DNA of 35,583 nt from an uncultured Persicitalea sp. (lineage in GTDB: Bacteria; Bacteroidota; Bacteroidia; Cytophagales; Spirosomataceae). The position numbers and the translations under genes are program-made. The DNA lies in the NCBI GenBank assembly GCA_950075905.1, contig CATMVR010000002.1, forward strand, positions 1-35,583, given 5' to 3'. The notes beneath the pieces are model-generated. The model did no database searches and was not told the DNA's origin. It saw only the letters and a list, made by a program, of their open reading frames with translations. Of the stretch, positions 8,069 through 16,593 are shown one piece after another. The first letter of the stretch is position 1; each line of letters opens with the position of its first letter.

Positions 8069-9341
8069 TCTTGTCTTGAAGCCCTCGAACAACTACCGCT
8101 GGTGGATTGCCGCCCTCATTGGACTCGCCACGGCGATCAATTACCTTGATCGGCAGAACCTGCCCATTGCCATTGGCGAAATCAGGAAAACTATTGAAAT
8201 CAGCGATTTCGACTACGGACTCATCAACAGTCTGTTCCTCTTTGCCTACGGTACCATGTATGCGATTGGTGGGCGAATCATCGATATTCTTGGCTCCAAA
8301 ATGGGCTATGCCGTGATGATTGTGTGGTGGTCGGTAGCCAATATCCTGCATGGGCTCATTTCCAGTGTAACCGGACTAGGCATAGCCCGGTTTCTGCTCG
8401 GACTCGATGAGGGCGGAGGTTTTCCGGGTTCAGCCAAGGTGGTCTCGGAATGGTTTCCCCGCAAGGAACGCTCCATGGCTTTTGGCATTTTCAATACCGG
8501 TTCAAGCCTGGGGGCGGTACTTGCCCCACCGTTACTTGCCGTGATTATTTCGCTGGCCAACTGGCGCTGGACGTTCATCTTTTCGGGCTTGCTGGGCCTG
8601 GGGTGGGTGCTCCTGTGGTTCAATATGTACAGCCTACCATCCAAAAGCCGATTTTCGTCGGTGGCCGAAAAAGCCTACATCGCCAGCGGACAAGCGTCAG
8701 AAGTGGGCGCAAGGCCCAAAACTCCCTGGCTCGGCCTTTTCAGGAATCGAGACGTGTGGACGGTCATTCTGGTCAAGTTCTTCCCGGATTCGGCCTGGTA
8801 CTTCTACATTTTTTGGCTTCCCAAATACCTCAATGACGTGCGTGGACTGGACATAAAGGGCATTGGGCTTTACGCCTGGATACCCTATGCTTTTGCGGGA
8901 GTGGGCAGCTTGCTGGGGGGCTGGCTGAGTAGCTTCCTGCTGCGGAAGCACGTTTCTCTGGCCGTTGCCCGTAAAATCCCGCTGGGGCTGGCGGCGGCCC
9001 TTTTGCCCACTTCGCTGCTTATCACGAGTGTATCGCTTCCCCTGGCCATCGTGTTTTTCAGTATGGCCATGCTGGGGCACCAGCTGTACTCGACCATCGC
9101 CCAGACCCTGGTGACCGATTTGTTCCCATCCCCCGTGGTGGGCTCGGTCACCGGATTGATGGGATGCATGGTGACCTACGGGGCCATGTTGTTCAGTGTA
9201 TTGATCGGGTATGTCATCGGTGAGTTTGGGTATGGACCGGCTTTCCTGATTTCGGGCATGCTGCATCCACTGGGCTTTATCCTGGCACTCGTGTTGCTCA
9301 AAAAGGACAGGTTTGTTCGAAATGATCTAGCTATAATTTAA
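8052..9341 (+). CDS. MFS transporter, hexuronate/sugar-acid (ACS/ExuT-like) type
   Basis: An integral inner-membrane protein of 429 residues from ATG 8052, with about 12 hydrophobic segments. Seen: INYLDRQNLP in the first helix, the cytoplasmic loop GGRIIDILGSKMGY, and LGLDEGGGFPGSAKVVSEWFP followed by KERSMAFGIFNTGSSLGA, which is the signature region of the anion:cation symporter family that includes ExuT-type hexuronate and glucarate carriers. I chose 8052 over an upstream ATG at 8010 because the latter would extend 59 bp into the SDR gene and add a non-hydrophobic, unconserved-looking tail. Expected role: proton-coupled uptake of a sugar acid or its derivative for the flanking enzymes. The precise cargo is inferred from family only. 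Confidence 0.88.
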   Translation: MLQKDDLVLKPSNNYRWWIAALIGLATAINYLDRQNLPIAIGEIRKTIEISDFDYGLINSLFLFAYGTMYAIGGRIIDILGSKMGYAVMIVWWSVANILHGLISSVTGLGIARFLLGLDEGGGFPGSAKVVSEWFPRKERSMAFGIFNTGSSLGAVLAPPLLAVIISLANWRWTFIFSGLLGLGWVLLWFNMYSLPSKSRFSSVAEKAYIASGQASEVGARPKTPWLGLFRNRDVWTVILVKFFPDSAWYFYIFWLPKYLNDVRGLDIKGIGLYAWIPYAFAGVGSLLGGWLSSFLLRKHVSLAVARKIPLGLAAALLPTSLLITSVSLPLAIVFFSMAMLGHQLYSTIAQTLVTDLFPSPVVGSVTGLMGCMVTYGAMLFSVLIGYVIGEFGYGPAFLISGMLHPLGFILALVLLKKDRFVRNDLAII

Positions 9342-9352
9342 TCCCGAATGGA

Positions 9353-10225
9353 ATGAAACTATCAATTGCCATTGCCGACACCCATGCGCTGCCTTCCGCA
9401 TTTGTGGTATACCGCGGATTCGACTTGTGTATTCCCAAGGCCGCCTGTTTGGGCTTCAGCGGCGTGGAACTGGCCCTGAAGCGGGCCGATGAAATACATC
9501 CCGTGCGCATGCAAACCCTGCTGGACGAACATCGTATGGAAGTATCCTGTATTTCCACGGGACAGGTGTACGCCGACGACGGGCTGATGTTCACCGACCC
9601 CAAGGCCGATAAACGGCAACAGGTGCGCGCCGTCTTCAGGGAGCTCATCGACCTGGCGGAGAATTTCGGCGGACTGGTCAATATCGGGCGGGTGCGTGGG
9701 CAAATCGGGGACTCGCCCCGGGCCGAAGCAGAAAACCTCTTCATCGAACTGGCTCAAGAATTATGTGACTACGCCGCCCCGCGGCGGGTGACGCTGATTC
9801 TTGAACCCGTCAACCGCTACGAGATTGATTTTGTGAACAGCGTGGAAGAGGGCGTGGAGCTAATGCGGAAAGTGGATCGGCCCAACATGATGCTCATGCC
9901 CGACGTGTTTCACATGAACATCGAGGATCGTTCGCTCGGACCCGAACTGGCCCGGCACATCGCCTATGTCAAGTACATTCACCTGGCAGACTCCAACCGT
10001 CTGGCGCCCGGACAGGGGCATCTCGACTTTCCGGCCATCTTTGAGGCGCTGCTGGGGGCGGGGTACGACGGCTGGGTATCGGCCGAAATACTGCCGGTTC
10101 CGGACCCCGACCTGGCGGCCCGCCGGACCGCCGAGTACCTGCTGCCGATGATTGCCACCTACAACCAGAACACCAGCGAAAAACGGGTGTCCGGTGCCCT
10201 GAGCAAAACCGTGGGATACCGCTAG
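9353..10225 (+). CDS. Xylose-isomerase-like TIM-barrel sugar isomerase/epimerase
   Basis: A 290-residue protein of the AP-endonuclease-2/COG1082 fold. The four residues expected to hold the divalent metal are visible: Glu151 (LILEPVNRYE), Asp184 (LMPDVFHMN), His210 (YIHLADSN) and Glu245 (VSAEILP), together with His187. Members interconvert keto/aldo sugars or epimerise ketoses (hydroxypyruvate isomerase, tagatose/psicose 3-epimerase, inosose enzymes). The gene begins 11 bp after the transporter stop, so it belongs to the same operon and probably acts on the imported sugar or a downstream intermediate. No residue pattern lets me pick one activity. Confidence 0.85.
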   Translation: MKLSIAIADTHALPSAFVVYRGFDLCIPKAACLGFSGVELALKRADEIHPVRMQTLLDEHRMEVSCISTGQVYADDGLMFTDPKADKRQQVRAVFRELIDLAENFGGLVNIGRVRGQIGDSPRAEAENLFIELAQELCDYAAPRRVTLILEPVNRYEIDFVNSVEEGVELMRKVDRPNMMLMPDVFHMNIEDRSLGPELARHIAYVKYIHLADSNRLAPGQGHLDFPAIFEALLGAGYDGWVSAEILPVPDPDLAARRTAEYLLPMIATYNQNTSEKRVSGALSKTVGYR

Positions 10226-10259
10226 TGGTACCCGCTAACCCTAAACCATTTTTCAAACC

Positions 10260-10769
10260 ATGGAAAAAGCAAAAATATACCTCGGCTGTGACCACGGGGG
10301 CTACGTTCTGAAAACCCAGCTTGTTGACTTTCTCACCGGGCAGGGCTATGCGGTGGAGGATTTCGGTTGCCATTCCGAAGACATTGTGCGCTACCCCCAC
10401 TACGCCGCGCGGGTGGCGAAGGCGGTGCGGAGCCAACCCGGCGCGCGCGGGATCCTGCTGTGCTCCACGGGCATCGGCATGAGCATCATCGCTAACAAGT
10501 ACCGGGGGATCAGGGCCGCCCTGTGCTCCACGAGCTACCAGGCCCGCATGACCGCCTCCCACAACAACTCCAATGTCCTGTGCCTGGGCGGTCGCTGTAT
10601 CGGGATTTTTGAGGCACAGGATATGCTGCATGCCTGGCTTACCACCCCCTACGAAGGCGGACGCCATGACATTTCCCTGGGGCTGATTGAGTCGGCGGAG
10701 AACGTAAATTTTTCGGGAAAGGATTGGGAGGGGGAGGAAAACGACAAAAATAGTCCTGGCCTGGTTTGA
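10260..10769 (+). CDS. RpiB/LacAB-family sugar isomerase (RpiB or DhuI-like)
   Basis: 169 residues, slightly longer than usual RpiB (about 150). The RpiB/LacA/LacB hallmarks are present: GCDHGG at the N-terminus, Cys68 with Thr70 in LLCSTGIGMSIIANK (canonical CGTGIG, here CSTGIG), His101 in SHNNSNVLCLGGR, and GGRH near 133-136. The family isomerises ribose-5-P, galactose-6-P, or, in the DhuI group, 4-deoxy-5-keto-uronate. Adjacent SDR and hexuronate carrier make the DhuI-DhuD type of route possible, while a nucleoside hydrolase gene downstream makes ribose metabolism an alternative. It is the last gene of its operon. The C-terminal tail (GKDWEGEENDKNS) is charged and looks disordered. Confidence 0.85.
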   Translation: MEKAKIYLGCDHGGYVLKTQLVDFLTGQGYAVEDFGCHSEDIVRYPHYAARVAKAVRSQPGARGILLCSTGIGMSIIANKYRGIRAALCSTSYQARMTASHNNSNVLCLGGRCIGIFEAQDMLHAWLTTPYEGGRHDISLGLIESAENVNFSGKDWEGEENDKNSPGLV

Positions 10770-10835
10770 CCTCGGGCGTGAAAAATGTGCGCTCTGCCGT
10801 ATTTTAACATCACTTAGAGGATTTGCCCCAGCTTC

Positions 10836-10863
10836 TGGCTAAAATAGTTTAATTAATGGCTAA
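10836..10863 (+). promoter_or_regulatory. Direct-repeat activator site upstream of SusC operon (TGGCTAA x2, 21-bp period)
   Basis: TGGCTAA at 10836-10842 and 10857-10863, again exactly 21 bp apart, with the intervening AAATAGTTTAATTAA closely matching the equivalent site at 7175-7188. The first repeat lies 59 bp upstream of the TACCTTTG element, the same distance as at the SDR promoter. This strongly suggests one activator for both operons. Confidence 0.68.
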
Positions 10864-10894
10864 TTCACTTCAATTTGCTCATACTATCGAAAGG

Positions 10895-10902
10895 TACCTT
10901 TG
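10895..10902 (+). promoter_or_regulatory. Bacteroidota -7 promoter element TACCTTTG (SusC operon)
   Basis: An exact TAnnTTTG match ending 111 bp before the SusC ATG. A TTTG at 10874-10877 could serve as a -33 element, though the 17-bp gap is slightly short. Transcription starting just downstream leaves about a 100-nt leader, which is common for SusC operons. This also argues against any SusC start near 10900. Confidence 0.65.
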
Positions 10903-11013
10903 CGCATACCGTCTGGAATAAAGACAAAAAGATTCACTTTAAGTACAAGTAAAACTATTCTTTTCAACAGGTTACAAATAACTATTCCTAAACCCAATAA
11001 AAGCTGTATTGAT

Positions 11014-14000
11014 ATGAAAAAATACCTGGTAACGAAAAACAGCGTGCTGCTGTGGTCACTCCTGCTGGCATCGCTCCTGGTGCTGCAGGTACCTCCGGCT
11101 TGGGCCGAAAAACGGCCCGTCTCCCTAAATTTGTCTCCGTGGGCAGTGCAGGTTTCAGGTCGGGTGATCGACGAAGACGGCAATGGGATTCCGGGAGTAA
11201 GCGTAACGGAGCGCGGCACCGCCAACGGCACCATCACGAACCCCAGTGGAGAATTCAGCCTCTCGGTGACCAGCGAGGCAAGCGTGGTCGTGTTCAGTTT
11301 TCTTGGGTATGTTTCCCAGGAAAGGGTGGTGGGCAGCAGCTCCCGCCTCGAAATCAGCCTGCAGCCGGATGTCAAGGCACTCTCAGAGGTGGTGGTGGTG
11401 GGGTATGGTACCCAGCGCAAGAGTGATGTGACGGGGGCTATATCCAAAATATCGGCCGAAAAGGTAAAAGCCGTGCCGGTAGTCTCCACCGAGCAGGTGC
11501 TGCAGGGGCAGGCGGCCGGTGTCGACGTGGTGGCGGCGGGCAATGCCCCCGGCTCGGGCATGACCGTGCGGGTGCGCGGCCAGCGGTCGATTCAGGCAGG
11601 CAACGATCCCCTCTACGTGGTGGACGGCATTCCGTTCGATGGCGGCTTGAACCAGATCAGCCCCAATGACATTCAGTCCATCGAGGTGTTGAAAGACGCC
11701 TCATCCGCCGCGATCTATGGGTCAAGGGCAGCCAACGGCGTGGTTTTGATCACCACCAAGCGGGGCAGCGCCGGCAGGACCACCGTCAGCATTGATTCCT
11801 ACTACGGGGTGCAGAATATCCTGAATCAGGTGAATGTGCTGGACGCCGAAGATTTTGTGAATTTTCGAAAAACGGCCCAGAACCGCACCGATCTGAATAC
11901 GATTCTGGCGCCAGAGGAAATCGCCAACTATCAGAATGGCCAGTCAGTGAACTGGCAGGACCTGCTGCTGGCAAAGAATGCCCCGCAGCAGAATCATCAG
12001 GTCAGTGTTTCGGGGGGAAGTGAAAAAACCAGGTTCCTTGTTTCGTTCAACTACCTGCAGCAGAAGGGGATCATTGCACCCTCCGACTTCACGAGGGGCT
12101 CGCTTCGCATCAATCTTGACCATGAGATCAACCGGCGGATCAAGGTGGGGGTGTCCTCACTGCTGACCCGGAACCTTACCAACCGGGTGGATGTGGGTAA
12201 TGCCCTCATCGCTGCCTCACAGATAAGCCCCCTGGGCGACGTCCGCGACGAGCAGGGCAACCTGCTGCTGTATCCCACCCAGAGCGAGCAACTGGTGGTG
12301 AATCCCCTGACCGATATTGCCAACAACATCAACAAGACCTGGGAAAACCGCATCTTCGCTAGTCTGTACGCCGAGTTTATGCTGGGCAAGGGGTTTACCT
12401 ATCGCTTCAATTTTGGCCCCGATTTGTCGTTCGACAACAACGGCGTGTACATCGGTTCGGAGACAAACGCCAAGAAGGGGGCTCTGGACGAAGGGCAGAG
12501 CAACCGGTCTGACTCGTACTCTTACACACTCGAGAACATCCTGCGCTACACCAAAACCCTGGGTGAGTCGCATAAGCTGGATGTGACGCTCGTGCACAGT
12601 ATCCAGAACCGGAAGTACACGTATACCCGTGTCAGTGCGCAGGGTTTTCCCACCAACCAGGTGGAGTGGAACAAGCTGTCTAGTGGTACCATCAAGGGCT
12701 TCGATACGGGCTTTGAGGACTGGAAGCTGCTTTCCTACATGGCCCGGGCCAACTACGGCTTCCGCGACAAGTACCTCTTCACGCTTGCCGCGCGTCTGGA
12801 TGGCTCCTCCCGCTTCGGCGATCGGAACAAGTTCGGATTTTTTCCCTCGGCGGCCTTTGCCTGGCGCGTCATCGAGGAAAACTGGATGCCCTCCGCCTCC
12901 TGGCTTTCGGACCTGAAGCTGCGGGTCAGCTACGGCACTGTGGGCAACACCGCCATCTCGCCCTACCAAACCATCGGCTCGCTCACCCGCTCGTCCTACC
13001 TGTTCGGGTCTAACCCGGCGCAGGGTTTCGGGCCAGGTACCCTGCCAAGCCCCGACCTGAAATGGGAAACAACCCGGCAGTTTAACGTGGGACTGGACTT
13101 CGGGTTGATCAATAACCGGATCTCGGGCGCTCTGGAGTACTACCGCACCAGCACCGACGACCTGCTCCTGAGCCAGTCGCTGCCCCCGACCTCGGGGTAC
13201 GCCACCATCATCTCCAACATCGGCGCCACCCGCAACCAGGGCCTGGAGCTGACGCTCCAAACGGTGAACCTGGATGTGCCCTCGGGCTTTAAGTGGACAA
13301 GTGACCTCAACTTCTCGGCCAACCGCAACGAGATCGTCCGGCTGCTGGGCGATAACAAGAACGACATCGGCAACCGCTGGTTTATCGGGCAGCCCATTCA
13401 GGTGTACTACGACAACCGCTACCTGGGCATCTGGCAGCAGGAGCAGGCTGATGAAGCCAAAGGCTATGGCCGCACGGTGGGGCAAATCCGGGTGGAAGAC
13501 CTCAACGAGGACGGCCGCATCAACGCCGACGATCGCTCGATCCTGGGGTCGCCGTTCCCGAAGTGGACGGGCGGCATGACCAACACATTCAGCTACAAGG
13601 GGTGGAATTTTTCGTTCTTTGTCTACACCCGCCAGAACTTCCTGATCAACAGTGCCATTTATGCCGGCAACCTGGGCGAGCTCAACTCCCGTTTCAATAT
13701 CCCGCAGTTTATCGACTACTGGACACCCGAAAATACCGGTGCCCGCTACCCCAAGCCCCTGCCGATCGGCACCAACAACCCCGACCTCAACACCCTGGGC
13801 TACGTAGATGGCTCGTATGTGCGGGTCAGGACGGTTACGCTTTCCCATGATTTTGGCAAAGTACTGGTCAACAAACTGGGCATGCAGTCGCTGCGGGTGT
13901 ACGCCACGCTCAACAACCCCCTGAATTTCACAAATTTCAAGGGGTGGGATACCGAGGCGGGCTCCTCTGTCAACTCCTACCCGTCCACCAAACTGGCTCT

Positions 14001-14025
14001 GCTGGGTGTGAACATTACATTCTAA
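11014..14025 (+). CDS. SusC-like TonB-dependent outer-membrane transporter
   Basis: About 1003 residues from ATG 11014. I prefer this start because it begins with a signal peptide (MKKYLVTKN...LLLASLLVLQ...AWA) and lies after the promoter; the frame is open further upstream only by a TTG inside the -7 element. Domains in order: a carboxypeptidase-regulatory-like beta-sandwich (VSGRVIDEDGNGIPGVSV), a TonB-box-like VVVVGYGTQRK, a plug domain (VRVRGQRSI, PLYVVDGIPFDG, IEVLKDASSAAIYGSRAANGVVLITTK) and a 22-strand barrel to the C-terminal Phe. It imports an oligomer too large for porins, powered by TonB-ExbBD. The SusD partner follows 21 bp later. The ligand cannot be deduced directly; context suggests a uronate-, rhamnose- or nucleoside-containing compound. 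Confidence 0.95.
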   Translation: MKKYLVTKNSVLLWSLLLASLLVLQVPPAWAEKRPVSLNLSPWAVQVSGRVIDEDGNGIPGVSVTERGTANGTITNPSGEFSLSVTSEASVVVFSFLGYVSQERVVGSSSRLEISLQPDVKALSEVVVVGYGTQRKSDVTGAISKISAEKVKAVPVVSTEQVLQGQAAGVDVVAAGNAPGSGMTVRVRGQRSIQAGNDPLYVVDGIPFDGGLNQISPNDIQSIEVLKDASSAAIYGSRAANGVVLITTKRGSAGRTTVSIDSYYGVQNILNQVNVLDAEDFVNFRKTAQNRTDLNTILAPEEIANYQNGQSVNWQDLLLAKNAPQQNHQVSVSGGSEKTRFLVSFNYLQQKGIIAPSDFTRGSLRINLDHEINRRIKVGVSSLLTRNLTNRVDVGNALIAASQISPLGDVRDEQGNLLLYPTQSEQLVVNPLTDIANNINKTWENRIFASLYAEFMLGKGFTYRFNFGPDLSFDNNGVYIGSETNAKKGALDEGQSNRSDSYSYTLENILRYTKTLGESHKLDVTLVHSIQNRKYTYTRVSAQGFPTNQVEWNKLSSGTIKGFDTGFEDWKLLSYMARANYGFRDKYLFTLAARLDGSSRFGDRNKFGFFPSAAFAWRVIEENWMPSASWLSDLKLRVSYGTVGNTAISPYQTIGSLTRSSYLFGSNPAQGFGPGTLPSPDLKWETTRQFNVGLDFGLINNRISGALEYYRTSTDDLLLSQSLPPTSGYATIISNIGATRNQGLELTLQTVNLDVPSGFKWTSDLNFSANRNEIVRLLGDNKNDIGNRWFIGQPIQVYYDNRYLGIWQQEQADEAKGYGRTVGQIRVEDLNEDGRINADDRSILGSPFPKWTGGMTNTFSYKGWNFSFFVYTRQNFLINSAIYAGNLGELNSRFNIPQFIDYWTPENTGARYPKPLPIGTNNPDLNTLGYVDGSYVRVRTVTLSHDFGKVLVNKLGMQSLRVYATLNNPLNFTNFKGWDTEAGSSVNSYPSTKLALLGVNITF

Positions 14026-14046
14026 TTCAAACCGACTGACTAAAAC

Positions 14047-15573
14047 ATGAAAACATATCTCAAGAAATGCCTAGTTCTGGCGGCCCTGGGTGCGGCGTCA
14101 CTTTCGTGCACCGAATCGTTTTTGGAGGAAAACCCGGTGTCGGTGCTTAATCCGGTGAGCTTTTACACTAACGAGGCCGGACTCACCCAGGGGGTGAACG
14201 CCCTGTACGCCAGCCTGCGGCCCATGTATGGTGAAAATCAAGGACCTCTCTTTTTAGCTTTAATGGGCACAGACGAGTTTCTTACTGGTAAGAATGTGGC
14301 CGGGGCACATATCGTGAAGTACGACGCCACGTTCAACTCCAGCATGGGGGAAGCGTCTTTTGTGTGGCGGAACCTGTACCAAACCATCAACACGGCCAAT
14401 ACGGTGCTTGCAAGCGAAGACAGGGTTTCCATGAATCTGGCGGCCAAGAACAGGCTGCTGGCCGAAGCCCGCTTCATTCGTGCGCACGCTTACTTCTACC
14501 TCGTCCAGTATTTCGGAGACATCAGTCTGCTCACCGAGCCGACCATCGGCCTGCAGACCGACTACCGCCGAAACACCAAAGAGGAGGTGTACGAGCAGAT
14601 TCTGGAAGATCTGACGTTTGCCGAAGCCAACCTGCCCGCTACCACTACTGATTTTGGGCGGGCTACCAAAGGGGTGGCGCAGCATCAGCTGGCAAAGGTG
14701 CACCTGGTACTGAAAAACTGGACCACCGCGGCCGATTATGCCAAACGGGTCATCGACTCGGGTCTGTATCGCCTGCAGGAGGACTATGTGGAAATATTTG
14801 ACGTGGACAATCAGATGAATTCAGAAATCATCTGGTCCATTCAGTACGAAAACGATCTGCTGAACTCCGGAGCGGGCAATCAGTCCCACACCTGGTTTAC
14901 CAATTCGTACAGCGACGTGCAGGGCATGCAGCGTACCCTGGAATGGGGGCGGCCGTTTACCCGGTTTTCGCCCACCACCTACCTCATGGAGCTGTTCGAC
15001 AAGGATAAGGATCAGCGCTGGCACGTCTGGCGGCGGTTCGACGATTATTCCTATAATAATCCCGCCTCTCTGCCGGCGGGCAAAAAGCTCGGCGATCCGG
15101 TGGATGAAAGCTGGCGGGGAAAAATGGAATTCCACTGGGCGCTCAAGAAATTTCAGGACCCCTCGCGGCTGTCACCCAACGAAACCCGCGGTAACAAGGA
15201 CTTCCTGGTGTTCCGCCTGGGGGAGACCTACCTGCTGGCCGCCGAGGCCCTGCTCATGGCCGGCAAACCCGACGAGGCCGTGGAGTACTTTAACGCGATC
15301 AGGCGTCGGGCCGCCAAACCCGGAGTTGATTTTCTGATCAACCCTTCCGAACTTACCCTCGATTTGATTCTGGACGAGCGCTCCCGTGAGCTCGCCGGGG
15401 AGGTGAGCCGCCGGGCCGACCTGGTCCGGACGGGCAAACTGCTCGAGCGTGTCCGGAAATACGGAAACCCGGCTGTGCTCACCAATCTGAAAGAACACCA
15501 CGTGCTGCTGCCCATTCCCCAGAACCAAATTGATCTGACCACCTCGGTCTACCCGCAAAACCAGGGATACTGA
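14047..15573 (+). CDS. SusD/RagB-like surface lipoprotein
   Basis: 508 residues, typical for SusD. The N-terminus is a lipoprotein signal (MKTYLKKCLVLAALGAASLSC, lipid-anchored Cys21) followed by ESFLEENPVSVLNP, the usual SusD start. TPR-like helices follow (LLAEARFIRAHAYFYLVQYFGDI is the classic SusD block), and the C-terminus carries the RagB/SusD motif ETYLLAAEALLMAGK, then ILDERSRELAGEVSRRADLVR. It forms the lid of the SusC barrel and captures the ligand at the cell surface. It lies 21 bp after SusC and 12 bp before the next gene, in one operon. Confidence 0.95.
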   Translation: MKTYLKKCLVLAALGAASLSCTESFLEENPVSVLNPVSFYTNEAGLTQGVNALYASLRPMYGENQGPLFLALMGTDEFLTGKNVAGAHIVKYDATFNSSMGEASFVWRNLYQTINTANTVLASEDRVSMNLAAKNRLLAEARFIRAHAYFYLVQYFGDISLLTEPTIGLQTDYRRNTKEEVYEQILEDLTFAEANLPATTTDFGRATKGVAQHQLAKVHLVLKNWTTAADYAKRVIDSGLYRLQEDYVEIFDVDNQMNSEIIWSIQYENDLLNSGAGNQSHTWFTNSYSDVQGMQRTLEWGRPFTRFSPTTYLMELFDKDKDQRWHVWRRFDDYSYNNPASLPAGKKLGDPVDESWRGKMEFHWALKKFQDPSRLSPNETRGNKDFLVFRLGETYLLAAEALLMAGKPDEAVEYFNAIRRRAAKPGVDFLINPSELTLDLILDERSRELAGEVSRRADLVRTGKLLERVRKYGNPAVLTNLKEHHVLLPIPQNQIDLTTSVYPQNQGY

Positions 15574-15585
15574 TCCCCGCATCTC

Positions 15586-16575
15586 ATGAAAAAACTAGTA
15601 GTGCTTTTCCTCTGCATGGTACCTTGGCTCAGTCTTGCCCAGCGTCCGGTGAAAATTATTTTTGATACGGACATGGACTCCGACGTGGATGACGTTGGTG
15701 CCCTGTCCATGCTGCACAGCCTGGCCTCCTCGGGCGAAGCCGACATCCTGGCCGTGATGGTGTCGAGCCTGAATCCCTGGTCGGCTCCGACCGTGGACGT
15801 GCTCAACACCTACTTTGGCCGGCCCGACATTCCGATCGGCAACGTCAAGCGGTTTGGCGTTTACCATCCGTCAAGGTACGCCCGGATGCTCGCCGAGGAG
15901 TTTCCGCAGCGGGTGGGCTCCGGCGAGAAAGCCACGGAAGCTACCGTACTGTACCGGCAGATTCTTGCCCGGCAGCCCGACAACAGCGTGGTGATTGTTA
16001 CCGTGGGCGACCTGACCAACGTGTCGCGGCTGCTCGCGAGCGCGCCTGACACGATCAGTGCGCTGGGCGGAGAAGCGCTTGTGGCAAAAAAAGTAAAGCA
16101 CCTGGTGGCCATGGGCGGGCGGTACCCGGTCGAAACCGACGCCCGGCCCAATGGCAACTTCAAGCCAGATCCCGCCTCGAGCCGGCACGTGGCGAACCAC
16201 TGGCCCACCAAAATCATTTTTACCGGTGGAGGCGTTTTTGCCAATGCAATTCCGACTGGCAAAATCTACTTTGAACCCAGCCAGGCGAAAACCCCCATGC
16301 GCCGGGCCTACGAGACGTTCCTGGTGGGCTGGAACCGCAACTACCACCACAGTGCCGACATGATAGCGGTGTACGTGGCGGTGCGCGGGCCGGAGCCGTT
16401 TTTCAAGCTGCAGGAACAGGGAATGAACCATATCTTTGAGAATGGAACCACGGTATGGCGTAATGAGCCCGACGACCGGCGGCACGCGTTGGTCAATGAG
16501 TTTGCCGAAGGGGTGGACCCGCTGGTAGTGGCGAAGAAATTTGACGAGCTGCTTATCAAAAAGGCGGGGAAATAA
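15586..16575 (+). CDS. Exported inosine/uridine-preferring nucleoside hydrolase-like protein
   Basis: 329 residues with a signal peptide (MKKLVVLFLCMVPWLSLAQ). The N-terminal Asp cluster IIFDTDMDSDVDDVGAL (about 24-40) is the calcium-binding signature of the nucleoside hydrolase fold. Further family blocks are VIVTVGDLTNVSRLL and VKHLVAMGGRYP. These enzymes cleave the N-glycosidic bond of ribonucleosides; exported homologues are frequent beside SusCD pairs in Bacteroidota and may act on other glycosides. An RpiB-type isomerase lies upstream in the same predicted regulon, compatible with ribose use, but the substrate is not proven. Position in the operon: between SusD and the AraC regulator, 18 bp before the latter. 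Confidence 0.85.
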   Translation: MKKLVVLFLCMVPWLSLAQRPVKIIFDTDMDSDVDDVGALSMLHSLASSGEADILAVMVSSLNPWSAPTVDVLNTYFGRPDIPIGNVKRFGVYHPSRYARMLAEEFPQRVGSGEKATEATVLYRQILARQPDNSVVIVTVGDLTNVSRLLASAPDTISALGGEALVAKKVKHLVAMGGRYPVETDARPNGNFKPDPASSRHVANHWPTKIIFTGGGVFANAIPTGKIYFEPSQAKTPMRRAYETFLVGWNRNYHHSADMIAVYVAVRGPEPFFKLQEQGMNHIFENGTTVWRNEPDDRRHALVNEFAEGVDPLVVAKKFDELLIKKAGK

Positions 16576-16593
16576 CCAAGCGCCATGTGAGCC

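Noticed and set aside
10900..11013. Upstream extension of the SusC gene by 38 codons
   Set aside because: It would start at a TTG inside the TACCTTTG promoter element and precede an internal signal peptide at ATG 11014.
12217..13848. 543-codon minus-strand frame inside SusC
   Set aside because: Opposite-strand shadow; SusC is unambiguous there and the frame has no recognisable motifs.
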